Counted from the stretch's first letter, positions 8,141-16,327 are shown. The stretch: DNA of 64,000 bases from QIJE01 sp048541835 (GCF_048541835.1 NZ_JBLEOY010000001.1:62001-126000), one strand, 5' to 3'. Notes: generated from the sequence alone by a model not told the origin. A program made the numbers and translations.

Positions 8141-9758
8141 CGATTATATAGAGATATACGATACGACCCTGAGGGACGGAACGCAGAGCGAGGGGTTTTC
8201 ATTATCTATCGACGATAAGTTGATGATAGCAGGAATTCTTGACGAACTCGGCATTCATTTTATAGAGGGAGGATTCCCCGCCTCCAATTCAAAAGACAGG
8301 AATTTTTTTGAATTAGCATCGAAAAAGAAGTTTAAAAATTCAAGATTGGTCGCATTCGGAAGTACCAGAAGAAAAAATAGTTCGGCAAAAGATGACGCGG
8401 GACTAAGGGCATTAAACGAGACCGGTGTCATGTATTTGGCTATTTTCGGGAAATCTTGGGATTTGCACGTAAAAAGCATTTTAAAGATATCCTTAAACGA
8501 AAATTTGGATATGATTGCGGATTCAATTGATTTTTTAAAATACGGGGGCAAGACGGTATTTTTCGATGCGGAACATTTTTTTGACGGTTTTAAAAATAAT
8601 GAAGGTTACGCCGTTAAATCCATAAATATTGCCTTAGAAGCCGGAGCTAATAAGGTTATCTTGTGCGATACTAACGGAGGATCGCTCCCGCATGAAATAT
8701 CTGAAATAATAAAAAGGCTTAATACATATTATGGCATAGACTTAACCAAACTCGGTATACACTGTCATAACGACATCGACTGCGCAACCGCAAATACTAT
8801 TACCGCCGCCTTGGGCGGCATAAGTCATATCCAGGGAACGATAAACGGATACGGAGAAAGAACAGGCAATGCCAATCTCTCGATTGTTATTCCTAATCTT
8901 GAGTTAAAAATGGGGCTTAAGGCTATAGGAGAGGAGAAACTTAAAAATCTTGTCAAAATAAGCCGTTTAATAGACGAGATAGCCAATAATATTCCCGTTA
9001 AGAATATGCCTTACGTCGGCGAAAGCGCTTTTGCCCATAAAGCAGGAATGCATGCTCATGCCGTTTTAAAGAATCCGTCGTCATACGAACATATCGAACC
9101 GACATTAGTCGGTAATCATAGGCGATTTTTAATTTCTGATTTATCGGGTAAAAGTAATATAGAGGCCAAAGCGAAAGAGATAGGGTTTGATTTGAGTAAA
9201 CTTACGACCTCTCAAGAAACGGATCTCTTGAATAAGATTAAAGAGCTTGAAGGTATGGGGTTTAATTTTGAAAGCGCTGACGGCTCTTTTAAAATTTTTT
9301 TAAACAGGTATTCTTCGGCAAACGACAACAAGAATACTGGCGGAGAATACTTTAAATTACTTGCATTTAGGATAAATGTCGAAAAGACGACCGACAATAA
9401 TATATTCAGCGAAGCCGTTGTTATGATAGAGGTTAAGTCCAAAGCCGAACATGTGGTCGCAGTAGGGGACGGTCCGGTAAACGCCTTGGATAATGCTTTA
9501 AGGAAAGCATTGGTAAAATTTTACCCAGTGCTTAACGAGATGAGGCTTACTGATTTTAAAGTGAGGGTAATAAGGGGCAGTAAGACAAAATCAGGTACGG
9601 CTTCTTATGTCAGGGTATTAATAGAGTCATCGGACAAGGAAGATAAATGGACGACTCTCGGGGTATCGGAAAACATAATAGAGGCATCCTATATGGCTCT
9701 TGTAGACGGCATAACATATAAACTAGACAAAGAAAGAGTTAAGGTGGGTAATAAATAA
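8127..9758 (+). CDS. cimA: (R)-citramalate synthase
   Basis: Condenses pyruvate and acetyl-CoA to (R)-citramalate, a threonine-independent entry to isoleucine. The 543-residue product begins near YDTTLRDGTQSEGFSLS, the DRE-TIM metallolyase signature. It has LGIHCHNDIDCATANT with the metal-binding HCHND motif, a GYGERTGNANL loop and a C-terminal LeuA-type allosteric dimer domain (GDGPVNALDNAL, ~430-540). The length and the divergent LRDGTQ block match the citramalate/homocitrate-like class of Geobacter-type bacteria rather than LeuA. The frame extends upstream to 8061 inside lysC, but ATG 8127 gives the family N-terminus, overlapping the lysC stop. Confidence 0.9.
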   Translation: MNVNNDYIEIYDTTLRDGTQSEGFSLSIDDKLMIAGILDELGIHFIEGGFPASNSKDRNFFELASKKKFKNSRLVAFGSTRRKNSSAKDDAGLRALNETGVMYLAIFGKSWDLHVKSILKISLNENLDMIADSIDFLKYGGKTVFFDAEHFFDGFKNNEGYAVKSINIALEAGANKVILCDTNGGSLPHEISEIIKRLNTYYGIDLTKLGIHCHNDIDCATANTITAALGGISHIQGTINGYGERTGNANLSIVIPNLELKMGLKAIGEEKLKNLVKISRLIDEIANNIPVKNMPYVGESAFAHKAGMHAHAVLKNPSSYEHIEPTLVGNHRRFLISDLSGKSNIEAKAKEIGFDLSKLTTSQETDLLNKIKELEGMGFNFESADGSFKIFLNRYSSANDNKNTGGEYFKLLAFRINVEKTTDNNIFSEAVVMIEVKSKAEHVVAVGDGPVNALDNALRKALVKFYPVLNEMRLTDFKVRVIRGSKTKSGTASYVRVLIESSDKEDKWTTLGVSENIIEASYMALVDGITYKLDKERVKVGNK

Positions 9759-10420
9759 TGACAGATTTTGATAATATAAAAGAAATAGGATTTTTTAAGG
9801 CACTATTTTTAACGTGGAAAAAATCTCTTTTCAGCCCAGAGGTTTTCTATAAAGAGTTGGATTATGACGATACTGCCATGGTGAGCGACAGCGAATTCGG
9901 AATCTTACGTCCTTATTTCTATGCTTTAATATTTACGTATATAAGCTTAGTATTTTCCTTATTTTGGGAGGTATTCTTTTTTAAAATAAGTTTATATAGT
10001 AATTACACTATATTATCGAAAATTCCGCTATTTCTATCTGATAAAAGTTCTATGGTTTTATACTTAATAGCGGGGAGCATCTTCTTATTACTTTTGTTTG
10101 GAATTTTATATACTATTTTTCTGGCAATTCTGACTGTCATAATACATGGATTCGTAATGCTTATGGGTGGAAATAAGGGAATAAAAAACACTTTTAGAAT
10201 AATAGGCTATGCTTCCGGAGTGGGTGTTTTCTCAATACTTCCTATCTTTGGGTATAACATATCAGCGGCATGGTTTGCGGTATTATTAATAATAGGCGTT
10301 AAGGAAACCAACGAACTTTCCACTCAGAAGTCTATAATGACACTGTTGCTTCCGTTTATTCTTATTCTAATGATATTTATAACCTTTTTAATAAAGATTA
10401 TTCTAATAAGACAGCCGTAA
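9758..10420 (+). CDS. Yip1-family integral membrane protein
   Basis: A 220-residue hydrophobic protein with about five membrane segments (around residues 60-80, 100-130, 135-150, 165-185 and 190-215). An N-terminal soluble stretch contains FFKALFLTWKKSLFSPEVFYKEL. The start of the SPEVFY type and the spacing of helices match the bacterial Yip1/YIF1 domain family, whose molecular function is not defined in bacteria. The ATG overlaps the cimA stop (TAATG), so it is translated with that gene. The run of plus-strand genes ends here against the convergent aldolase. Confidence 0.75.
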   Translation: MTDFDNIKEIGFFKALFLTWKKSLFSPEVFYKELDYDDTAMVSDSEFGILRPYFYALIFTYISLVFSLFWEVFFFKISLYSNYTILSKIPLFLSDKSSMVLYLIAGSIFLLLLFGILYTIFLAILTVIIHGFVMLMGGNKGIKNTFRIIGYASGVGVFSILPIFGYNISAAWFAVLLIIGVKETNELSTQKSIMTLLLPFILILMIFITFLIKIILIRQP

Positions 10421-10429
10421 AGGATTAGC

Positions 10430-11356
10430 TCATAACCTTCCGGATGAGTCAAGAATCTTCATTCTTTCTCTTATGATCTCCGTAACGTAATCTCTTGCGG
10501 GACCGAAAATTTTTCTCGGGTCTATCTGTGTTTTATCCGTAGCAATGCTTTCCCTAACCCTTGCCAAAAAGGATATGCGCAGATCTGTATCTGTATTGAC
10601 CTTGTTTATTCCATATTTTATCGCTTCTTTTAGGACATCGAACGGGACGCCTTTCGCTCCCTTTAAATCTCCGCCGAATTCTTCAAATTTTTTAGATGCG
10701 GCCTCGGGAACGGATGAAGCGCCATGAAGAACAAGGGGGATGCCGGTCAACTCCTTTACTTTTTTTAGGCGTTCAAAATCTAGTTTAGCTTCGCCCTTAA
10801 ATTTAAATGCTCCATGGGAAGTGCCTATTGCCGGGGCAAGAAAATCGATGCCGGATGCAGAAACAAAATCTACAGCTTCTTCTGGATTTACAAGAACGGC
10901 ATCCCTTTCCGCAACGGAAACATTATCTTCAATACCCTTAAGCCTTCCGAGTTCGGCTTCGACCGATATTCCGAGAGGGTGACAAATATTGACCACCTGT
11001 TTTGTTATTTTAAGATTTTCTTCGAACGGAAAATGAGATGCATCTATCATGACGGATGTAAAACCGGCCCTTATTGCGGTCATAACCGCACTCAGATTTG
11101 AACCGTGGTCAAGATGAAGAGCAACCGGAATATCCGGATGGGCATCCGAAATGGTTTTAACCATAGAATATATCATATCTGCGCCGGCATATTTCATGGC
11201 GCCTTCGCTTGCCGCAATGATTATAGGCGACTTTTCGGCTAAAGCGGCGGAAAATATCGCTTGCAAGAACTCCATATCATTGATGTTGAAAGCCCCTACC
11301 GCGTAACCGTTTTTATCGGCGTTATCGAGTATGATTTTTGTGGATATCAAAGACAT
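10430..11356 (-). CDS. fba: Class II fructose-bisphosphate aldolase
   Basis: Zinc-dependent aldolase that interconverts fructose-1,6-bisphosphate with dihydroxyacetone phosphate and glyceraldehyde-3-phosphate. The 308-residue product shows YAVGAFNINDME near the N-terminus, the metal site HLDHGSN near residue 83, SVMIDASHFPFEEN, VEAELGRLKGIED, then GTSHGAFKF and LVLHGASSVP, which complete the metal and substrate sites. Length fits the Fba/GatY type of about 305 residues. AAAAAGGGGG lies seven bases before the ATG at 11356. Specificity for the tagatose form cannot be excluded from sequence alone. Confidence 0.93.
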   Translation of the reverse strand: MSLISTKIILDNADKNGYAVGAFNINDMEFLQAIFSAALAEKSPIIIAASEGAMKYAGADMIYSMVKTISDAHPDIPVALHLDHGSNLSAVMTAIRAGFTSVMIDASHFPFEENLKITKQVVNICHPLGISVEAELGRLKGIEDNVSVAERDAVLVNPEEAVDFVSASGIDFLAPAIGTSHGAFKFKGEAKLDFERLKKVKELTGIPLVLHGASSVPEAASKKFEEFGGDLKGAKGVPFDVLKEAIKYGINKVNTDTDLRISFLARVRESIATDKTQIDPRKIFGPARDYVTEIIRERMKILDSSGRL

Positions 11357-11441
11357 TTTAGTCCCCCTTTTTATTTAAATCATTAGTTTTGTTACACAAT
11401 ACCGATATTATATCTCGTATCAAAAAAAATAAACTAAACGG

Positions 11442-11534
11442 CGGAAGCGTATGGGAATCGAACCCACCTCACCCTTTGTAGGAGCGACTGTTGATTTGAA
11501 GTCAAAGAGAGGCACCAGCCGTCTATCCGCTTCC
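11442..11534 (-). tRNA. selC: tRNA-Sec (anticodon TCA)
   Basis: On the minus strand the gene begins GGAAGCGG and ends ACGCTTCCG, giving a long acceptor stem. The anticodon loop is CTTCAAA with anticodon TCA. A long variable arm lies between the anticodon stem and the T arm (GTGGG-TTCGATT-CCCAT). These features, especially TCA in an elongator-like context, define selenocysteine tRNA. CCA is not encoded: the bases after the discriminator read CCG. The eighth acceptor pair is G-A, so seven Watson-Crick pairs are certain. Its presence implies selAB/selD and selenoproteins elsewhere in the genome. Confidence 0.88.
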
Positions 11535-11710
11535 TTCTTCCATCACGATTAAAATGTTATCATACAAATGCCCATTATTCAAGCCATTTAAACATCCCGT
11601 TAATACGGCGCATTCTATATTTATATGATAAAATATAGCATTTATAGCATTATTGAGTTATAATTTATAATGATAAAATAAAAAATAAAGGGGTAGAACA
11701 AACAGTTAAA
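11535..11710 (+). other. Intergenic region before the 11711 gene
   Basis: Very AT-rich, with TATAAT-like hexamers around 11659-11670 and a GGGGTAG ribosome-binding element just before the next ATG. A promoter for the 11711 gene is likely here, but no good -35 box can be fixed at the right distance. Confidence 0.4.
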
Positions 11711-12376
11711 ATGGATAAGTGGAAAATAGGGGAAGACGAGTTCTTCAAAGAAAGCTATGATAAAAACGGTTTTTCTATCGGAGAGAAAAACGGAGATAAT
11801 AATGCGTCCGGTACAAAGGCTGATTCGAACAATAATAAAGCAAATAAAAACGGCAGGGGTTCCGAAAAAAGAAAGGGTATTAATGCAAATAAAAATGATT
11901 TAAAAAAAATATTTTACGTCATGCTCGGAATTGCGGCATTTTTATCGGCATATTACTTACTCATAATATTGTTTCCCGGCAATAATACTAACGTAGAAAT
12001 ATTTGGGTTAAAAACCAAGGTTTACAGACCCTTAACGCTTCCAGAGAACAACCTTTTAATTACCGGTTATATAGTCAATAAAAACAAATTTTCCATAAGT
12101 TATGTCAAACTTGATGGAAAATTATATAGTACTAAGAATATAGTTCTCTTGACGAAACATGTTTATGCCGGCAATTTTATAAAACTTAAAAAACTCGAAG
12201 ATATGTCCAATATTGCAGTCAATATGGCGTTAGGCAATAAAGAAGGCGTAAATATGTCTAACGTAGAAATATTACCCAACCATCCCATAAAATTTATGTT
12301 GGTTTTTTTGGACATAAGCCCAAACTCAAAAAATTATTCGATTACGATTAGCCACTTCTATCGAATTAAAAAATAA
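11711..12376 (+). CDS. Single-pass membrane protein with DUF3426-like periplasmic domain
   Basis: A 221-residue protein. Residues 1-65 are hydrophilic and rich in Asn, Lys and Asp (low complexity). One membrane helix follows (KIFYVMLGIAAFLSAYYLLI, ~68-90), then a soluble domain. That domain has the rhythm LLITGYIVNKNKFSISYVKLDG, a conserved-looking turn YAGNFIKLKKLED, and an ending HPIKFMLVFLDIS. This resembles DUF3426/FxLYD-like beta domains that test for 'intra-strand' additions on membrane proteins, but no function is known. The N-terminal zinc ribbon common in DUF3426 proteins is absent. GGGGTAG precedes the start. It stands alone between tRNA-Sec and tatA. Confidence 0.6.
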   Translation: MDKWKIGEDEFFKESYDKNGFSIGEKNGDNNASGTKADSNNNKANKNGRGSEKRKGINANKNDLKKIFYVMLGIAAFLSAYYLLIILFPGNNTNVEIFGLKTKVYRPLTLPENNLLITGYIVNKNKFSISYVKLDGKLYSTKNIVLLTKHVYAGNFIKLKKLEDMSNIAVNMALGNKEGVNMSNVEILPNHPIKFMLVFLDISPNSKNYSITISHFYRIKK

Positions 12377-12406
12377 TATTATATCTTTACATAATATGAG
12401 TTATAA

Positions 12407-12688
12407 TCAGGCTTTCTTAGTAGTTTTAGCAGTTCCGGAGCGGGTTTGTCTTTTTCTTTTTTGAGGTGACGAAGCAGAACTTGTTCTTGATATCTGTTTC
12501 TTTTTTATTTTAGGCTTCTCTTCTTCTTTAGGCGTAACGTCTATTTCATCATTTCCTGAAACGCTGTTTTTGAAATTTTTAAGAGCCTTTCCTATACCGC
12601 TACCTATCTCCGGAAGTTTGCCGGCTCCAAATATCAGAAAAACGATTACAAAAATAATTATTATGCCGTAATAACTAAAACCGAACAT
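12407..12688 (-). CDS. tatA: Sec-independent translocase subunit TatA/E
   Basis: Forms the protein-conducting oligomer of the twin-arginine translocase. The 93-residue product has a short periplasmic start (MFGFSYYG), one helix (IIIIFVIVFLIFGAGKLPEIG) with the FGxxKLPE hinge, then the amphipathic helix GIGKALKNFKNSV and a long basic tail. The GAGKLPEIG hinge followed by GIGKALKNFK is characteristic of TatA rather than TatB. No tatC is adjacent. The basic tail (repeated Lys/Arg with RKRQTRSG) is longer than usual. Confidence 0.92.
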   Translation of the reverse strand: MFGFSYYGIIIIFVIVFLIFGAGKLPEIGSGIGKALKNFKNSVSGNDEIDVTPKEEEKPKIKKKQISRTSSASSPQKRKRQTRSGTAKTTKKA

Positions 12689-12741
12689 TTTATTCCCCCT
12701 GTTACGATTAATTTCTTAAAATATAACTGTTATCTTTTAAC

Positions 12742-12831
12742 TGGCGGAGAGGGAGGGATTCGAACCCTCGATAGACTTGCATCTATACATGATTTCCAGT
12801 CATGCTCCTTCGGCCTCTCGGACACCTCTCC
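12742..12831 (-). tRNA. tRNA-Ser (anticodon GGA)
   Basis: Minus-strand 90-nt class II tRNA. The acceptor pair is GGAGAGG/CCTCTCC with discriminator G and encoded CCA (12742-12744). The anticodon loop is CTGGAAA, giving anticodon GGA for UCC/UCU codons. A long variable arm (about 12770-12787 region) precedes the T arm GAGGG-TTCGAAT-CCCTC. The class II shape and anticodon identify serine. Confidence 0.95.
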
Positions 12832-12900
12832 GCATATCCTTATATATATGATATAGCTTATCATTATTTAAAAATATATTCAATACCCCTTATTTTTTTG

Positions 12901-12928
12901 TTGACAAAAGAATATATTTTGATAAACT
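12901..12928 (+). promoter_or_regulatory. Sigma-70-type promoter upstream of rfaE2
   Basis: TTGACA at 12901-12906 and TAAACT at 12923-12928 with a 16-base spacer. The same TGA-TAAACTA -10 context recurs at the minus-strand promoter near 27071. Initiation near 12935 would give a leader of about 95 nt that contains the hairpin at 12958-12988. Confidence 0.6.
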
Positions 12929-12957
12929 AAACAACAGTAATTCTTTTCTCCATTTTT

Positions 12958-12995
12958 CCCCTCGATATATGTTGAATATGTCGGGGGGTTTCTTG
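12958..12995 (+). terminator. Strong hairpin with U-rich tail in the rfaE2 leader
   Basis: Arm 12958-12970 (CCCCTCGATATAT) pairs over 13 bp, with two G-U pairs, to 12976-12988 around a five-base loop. TTTCTTG follows. Seen as plus-strand RNA it resembles an intrinsic terminator or attenuator placed between the promoter at 12901 and rfaE2. The tail is weak, so termination may be partial. Confidence 0.55.
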
Positions 12996-13030
12996 ATTCA
13001 TTAACATATATCAGATGATTCTCACCAAGT

Positions 13031-13552
13031 ATGAAAAACACCGCTTGTCAATCCGATAAAATCATAGAATTAAATGAAATAAAAAAAGAGATATCGGGAC
13101 TCAAGAAATCCTCCAAGAAAATAGTATTTACTAACGGATGTTTCGACATTATACACGTTGGACACGTGAGCTATCTTAATAAAGCAAAAGCCCTCGGCGA
13201 CATACTTATAGTCGGATTAAACAGCGATAAATCGGTCGAGCGGCTTAAAGGAAAGGGTAGGCCGATAATAAACGAAAGAGACAGGGCATATGTCTTGGTA
13301 AATCTGAAACCGGTCGATTACGTCGTGATATTCGATGAAGATACGCCTTATAATTTAATAAAAGAAATAAATCCCGATTTTTTAGTTAAAGGAGGCGATT
13401 ACGACGGAAAAAACATAGTAGGATGCGATATTGTAGAATCATCCGGCGGACTGACGATATTAATAGACTTTGTAAACGGAAAATCCACGAGCAGTATTAT
13501 AAAGGCGATAAAATCAATCCCTTCTCTGACCGAACAACATCAAAAGCATTAA
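13031..13552 (+). CDS. rfaE2: D-glycero-beta-D-manno-heptose 1-phosphate adenylyltransferase (RfaE2)
   Basis: Activates heptose-1-phosphate with ATP to ADP-heptose for LPS inner core synthesis. The 173-residue cytidylyltransferase-fold protein has KIVFTNGCFDIIHVGHVSYL, with the HxGH motif near residues 47-50, GLNSDKSVERLKGKGRPI, and the late GKSTSSII motif (KMSKS-like position). It corresponds to the stand-alone C-terminal half of HldE. The start ATG 13031 has no clear Shine-Dalgarno (preceded by CTCACCAAGT), which fits a controlled leader. The 3' end overlaps the convergent BI-1 gene by 39 bases. Confidence 0.92.
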   Translation: MKNTACQSDKIIELNEIKKEISGLKKSSKKIVFTNGCFDIIHVGHVSYLNKAKALGDILIVGLNSDKSVERLKGKGRPIINERDRAYVLVNLKPVDYVVIFDEDTPYNLIKEINPDFLVKGGDYDGKNIVGCDIVESSGGLTILIDFVNGKSTSSIIKAIKSIPSLTEQHQKH

Positions 13553-14212
13553 AAACAGGTTTATAAAGTCCAGATATAATGTCAAGGCTCCCATAACCGT
13601 TTCTTTTCTTTCGTCGAAAGAACCGCTTAAATATATTTGTTTGAGTTTTTGCATATCATATGCGGTTAAGCCCAGGAATATAACGACTCCGAGAACTGAT
13701 ATAACGTACATTAAGGCAGAGCTGTGAAGAAAGAAATTTACGACCATAGCTATCATTATAGCAAACAATCCTACCATCATGAAATTTCCCATTTTAGTCA
13801 AATCCCTTTTGGTAGTATAGCCCAAGAACGCTAATATACCGAAAGACGCAGCCGTGATAAAGAACACTTCGCCTATCGATTGACTAGTATAAACTAAAAA
13901 AATGAAAGAAAACGTAATTCCCGTTAGCGCGGAGTATGATAAAAATATTATCTCGCTAATATAAGCGGGGAATTTGTTTATCCCGAACGACAACAGTAAA
14001 ACGGCAACGAGTTGAAGCCCTATTAACACATAAAATAATAAAATATGAGTGTAAAGATACTGAACGACCGGCTTATCCATGGCTATAAGATAAGAAACCA
14101 CTCCTGTTATCGCAAGCCCTAAAGTCATCCACGTAAAAATACCCCTGAAAAAATCGGACAGACCTTCTACTGCCTGTCCCCGTACGCTCGTAATATCATA
14201 ATTATAATTCAC
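13514..14212 (-). CDS. Bax inhibitor-1 / YccA family membrane protein
   Basis: A 232-residue inner-membrane protein with seven hydrophobic helices. Family features are the N-terminal soluble RGQAVEGLSDFFRGIFTWMTLGL stretch leading into the first helix, YSALTGITFSFIF in the middle, and the final SLYLDFINLFL-type ending (here ALTLYLDFINLFLMLLMLFG) that carries the charged residue of the BI-1 pore. Members act as pH-sensitive calcium leak channels or modulate FtsH. Start is GTG 14212, eleven bases after GGAGG. Convergent overlap with rfaE2 means the two transcripts are antisense at their 3' ends. Confidence 0.88.
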   Translation of the reverse strand: MNYNYDITSVRGQAVEGLSDFFRGIFTWMTLGLAITGVVSYLIAMDKPVVQYLYTHILLFYVLIGLQLVAVLLLSFGINKFPAYISEIIFLSYSALTGITFSFIFLVYTSQSIGEVFFITAASFGILAFLGYTTKRDLTKMGNFMMVGLFAIMIAMVVNFFLHSSALMYVISVLGVVIFLGLTAYDMQKLKQIYLSGSFDERKETVMGALTLYLDFINLFLMLLMLFGQRRD

Positions 14213-14307
14213 TTATTTTTTTTCCTCCGGTTTATTTATAAAATTATGTCCTTATTTTCAGCGCTATACTCAGAAAAAGTCGAGATGCCTTTTTTAGATG
14301 TGAATAT

Positions 14308-14829
14308 TTATATTATTTTCATCTCATTTAAAACTTCTAAAGTTTTGGTTACATCGTAAATAGCGCTATGGTATTGCTTGTCGTCAAACTCAATATTGTA
14401 GTAAGAGCAAGTCTCAATCAGTTTCGGATTTTTTAAATCTCCCGCTACATTTGTAGCTTTAACAATATTTTTATTCTCTTTCATAGTGCAAAAGTGATTC
14501 TTAAATAAAACCAAATCTCCTATATGGCGAAGTTCAAACGAGATGTTGTGAGCAACAAGAGTCTCAGCACCATCACAAAACTCTACAAAATCTAAGTCAT
14601 TCTCAAAATACTCCGAATAACTGACGCCGGTTCTTAGTTCTTCAAGCCTTTCAGGGGATAGTTTATGGATTGCTAAAGCATAAGTATTCAGGTTGTATTT
14701 TGAGAAATAATATCTATGAAAGGTACTTATGACAATATATTTGTTGCCTACTTGTTTAACACGAAAAGCTGCTGCTTCGATTACGTCATGTATGTTCGTA
14801 GAGTTTGTCTCAAAATCTAAGATAATCAA
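14308..14829 (-). CDS. DEDD-family 3'-5' exonuclease (DnaQ-like)
   Basis: A 173-residue stand-alone exonuclease domain. Exo I is ILDFETNS at residues 3-10 (D5, E7). Exo II lies in LVAHNISFELRHIGDL (~91-106), where the usual Asp of the HNAxFD motif is Glu. Exo III is HSAIYDVTKTLEVL (~154-167), with the HxxxxD pattern of the DEDDh subclass. The intervening CTMKENKNI segment matches RNase T/DnaQ relatives. It lacks polymerase or helicase domains and may act in repair or RNA trimming. TTG 14829 is the only start that keeps Exo I. Its neighbours to the right are accessory genes, so transfer is possible. Confidence 0.8.
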   Translation of the reverse strand: MIILDFETNSTNIHDVIEAAAFRVKQVGNKYIVISTFHRYYFSKYNLNTYALAIHKLSPERLEELRTGVSYSEYFENDLDFVEFCDGAETLVAHNISFELRHIGDLVLFKNHFCTMKENKNIVKATNVAGDLKNPKLIETCSYYNIEFDDKQYHSAIYDVTKTLEVLNEMKII

Positions 14830-14920
14830 CCGTCTATAAACCTTTAAGTTTGATTGCCATATATAATATATTGTACCGCAATTAAAAAGTCAAGGTACTT
14901 TTTCGGGTTATAAATTTTAG

Positions 14921-15043
14921 TTGACAATAAATAGAAAAAGAATTATAACAATCGGAATAAACGGGGAAGAGGGATATATACGGCGTCATATCTTTGAACA
15001 AGTTAAAAAATATCCTGACGACATTAATAAAATAACCGACTAA
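14921..15043 (+). promoter_or_regulatory. Promoter-like boxes overlapping a 40-codon coding-like fragment
   Basis: TTGACA at 14921-14926 and TATAAC at 14944-14949 are separated by exactly 17 bases, a near-consensus promoter facing the sulfotransferase gene at 15060. The same DNA can be read from TTG 14921 to TAA 15041 as 40 codons. These contain GEEGYIRRHIFEQVKKYPDD, which looks like real coding sequence and resembles the N-terminal helix-turn-helix region of the ATPase/DUF4325 family found broken at 15690-16327. It may be a remnant of that gene separated by an insertion. This reading is tentative. Confidence 0.4.
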
Positions 15044-15059
15044 CATTATAAATTCTAAA

Positions 15060-15689
15060 TTGAAAGATATAATGATTATTGGCATGCATAGATCCGGAAC
15101 AAGTTTAACATCTTGTATTTGTCAGGACTTAGGCGTTAATATTGGAAAAAACTTAATAGGCGCAAATTCAAGTAATCCTGCAGGTCATTTTGAGAATATT
15201 GAATTTATGACGTTTCATGAAAAGCTTTTAAAACATGCAGGGGGTAATTGGAACAATATTCCGTCTCAAGATGATTTGCATAAGTCTTTTGATGATAATA
15301 TATGTGAGGCAAAATCTATAATTAATAAAAATAAGTCTGAAATATGGGGTTGGAAGGACCCTCGTAGTACGCTGTTTTTTGATAAATATATACAATTATT
15401 AGAAAATCCTATGCTTCTAATATGTTTTAGAAATTCATATAATGTGGCTAAAAGTTTATACAATAGGGATAAAATTAGTATAAAAGATGGACTTAAATTA
15501 GCTAATATATATGATAGATTTATAATTGAAGGTTTAAATAAAATTAATTATTCTATTCCTATATTATATATTCCATTTGAGGATTATTTTATAGATAAAT
15601 ATAAACAAATAGATATGATAAGAGATTTTATAGGCAGTCAAAATATTCCCAATTATAATTTGGTTATAGATGAATACAGTACATTATGA
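15060..15689 (+). CDS. Sulfotransferase-family protein
   Basis: A 209-residue protein. The N-terminal strand-loop IMIIGMHRSGTSLTS (residues ~4-18) is the 5'-phosphosulfate-binding loop of the bacterial 'GMHRSGTS' sulfotransferase group, which uses PAPS. The segment WGWKDPRSTLFFDKY (~97-111) and the later CFRNSYNVAKSLYNR (3'-phosphate-binding region) also fit. The acceptor is unknown; polysaccharide or lipid is usual. Codon use is more AT-rich than that of neighbouring genes, a sign of recent acquisition. Start is either TTG 15060 or ATG 15072; neither has a good Shine-Dalgarno. Confidence 0.7.
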   Translation: MKDIMIIGMHRSGTSLTSCICQDLGVNIGKNLIGANSSNPAGHFENIEFMTFHEKLLKHAGGNWNNIPSQDDLHKSFDDNICEAKSIINKNKSEIWGWKDPRSTLFFDKYIQLLENPMLLICFRNSYNVAKSLYNRDKISIKDGLKLANIYDRFIIEGLNKINYSIPILYIPFEDYFIDKYKQIDMIRDFIGSQNIPNYNLVIDEYSTL

Positions 15690-16327
15690 TTGCAGCAAAG
15701 GAATTGATTTTAGGGCTTGAGAATGACATGCGATAGTTTGTTTACCTTATTCAAAAAACGCCCAACTTAGCCGAGGATTTGGTATGGACTAATTCTATTA
15801 GTACGGTTATCTTTATCATTACCGGATAATATTTTAAATATTTGGAGCTATGGATTTACGGAAATGTTTAATGATGCGATTGACTATCCCGGCGATTCCA
15901 AAATCTTAATAGCGACAAGAAAAGATGCAGTTAACACAGAAATGTTGCTATTTAATAACGGGGTAGGTATCTTTAATAAAATTAAAAGAGGATTAAATCT
16001 TCTTGACGAACTGCATGCCGTTTTTGAATTACACAAAGGAAAACTTACGGCGGACACTAAAAGCCATACCGGGAAAGGTATTTTCTTTACATCCCGCATG
16101 TTTGATTCATTCGATATTATATCCAAAAAGGTTTTTTTAATCATGAGTTTGGAGACGATACCGATTGGATTATTGAAAAAGATAAGTTTTTGAAAGGAAC
16201 GGCAGCATGGATGAAACTGAAAAATAATACGTCACGCACTATGAAAAGTATTTTAGACCGATTTGCATCCGGAGACGATTACGGTTTCAATAAATTGGAA
16301 TTTATCCCTGATTTAAATAAGTTTTAA
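15690..16327 (+). pseudogene. Broken ATP-binding/DUF4325-type regulatory protein
   Basis: Codons from about 15820 read LPDNILNIWSYGFTEMFNDAID and run in frame through an open stretch to 16193. That stretch carries NNGVGIFNKI and GKLTADTKSHTGKGIFFTSR, close to the histidine-kinase-like ATPase (GHKL) of proteins ending in a STAS-like DUF4325. Homology then jumps frame near the T-run at 16132-16138. The second frame gives FGDDTDWIIEKD, KGTAAWMKLKNNTSRTMKSI and DDYGFNKLEFIPDLNKF up to TAA 16325-16327, a DUF4325-like ending. No start codon with a ribosome site remains upstream and the HTH part is degraded. It is therefore a decayed gene with at least one frameshift. Confidence 0.75.
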
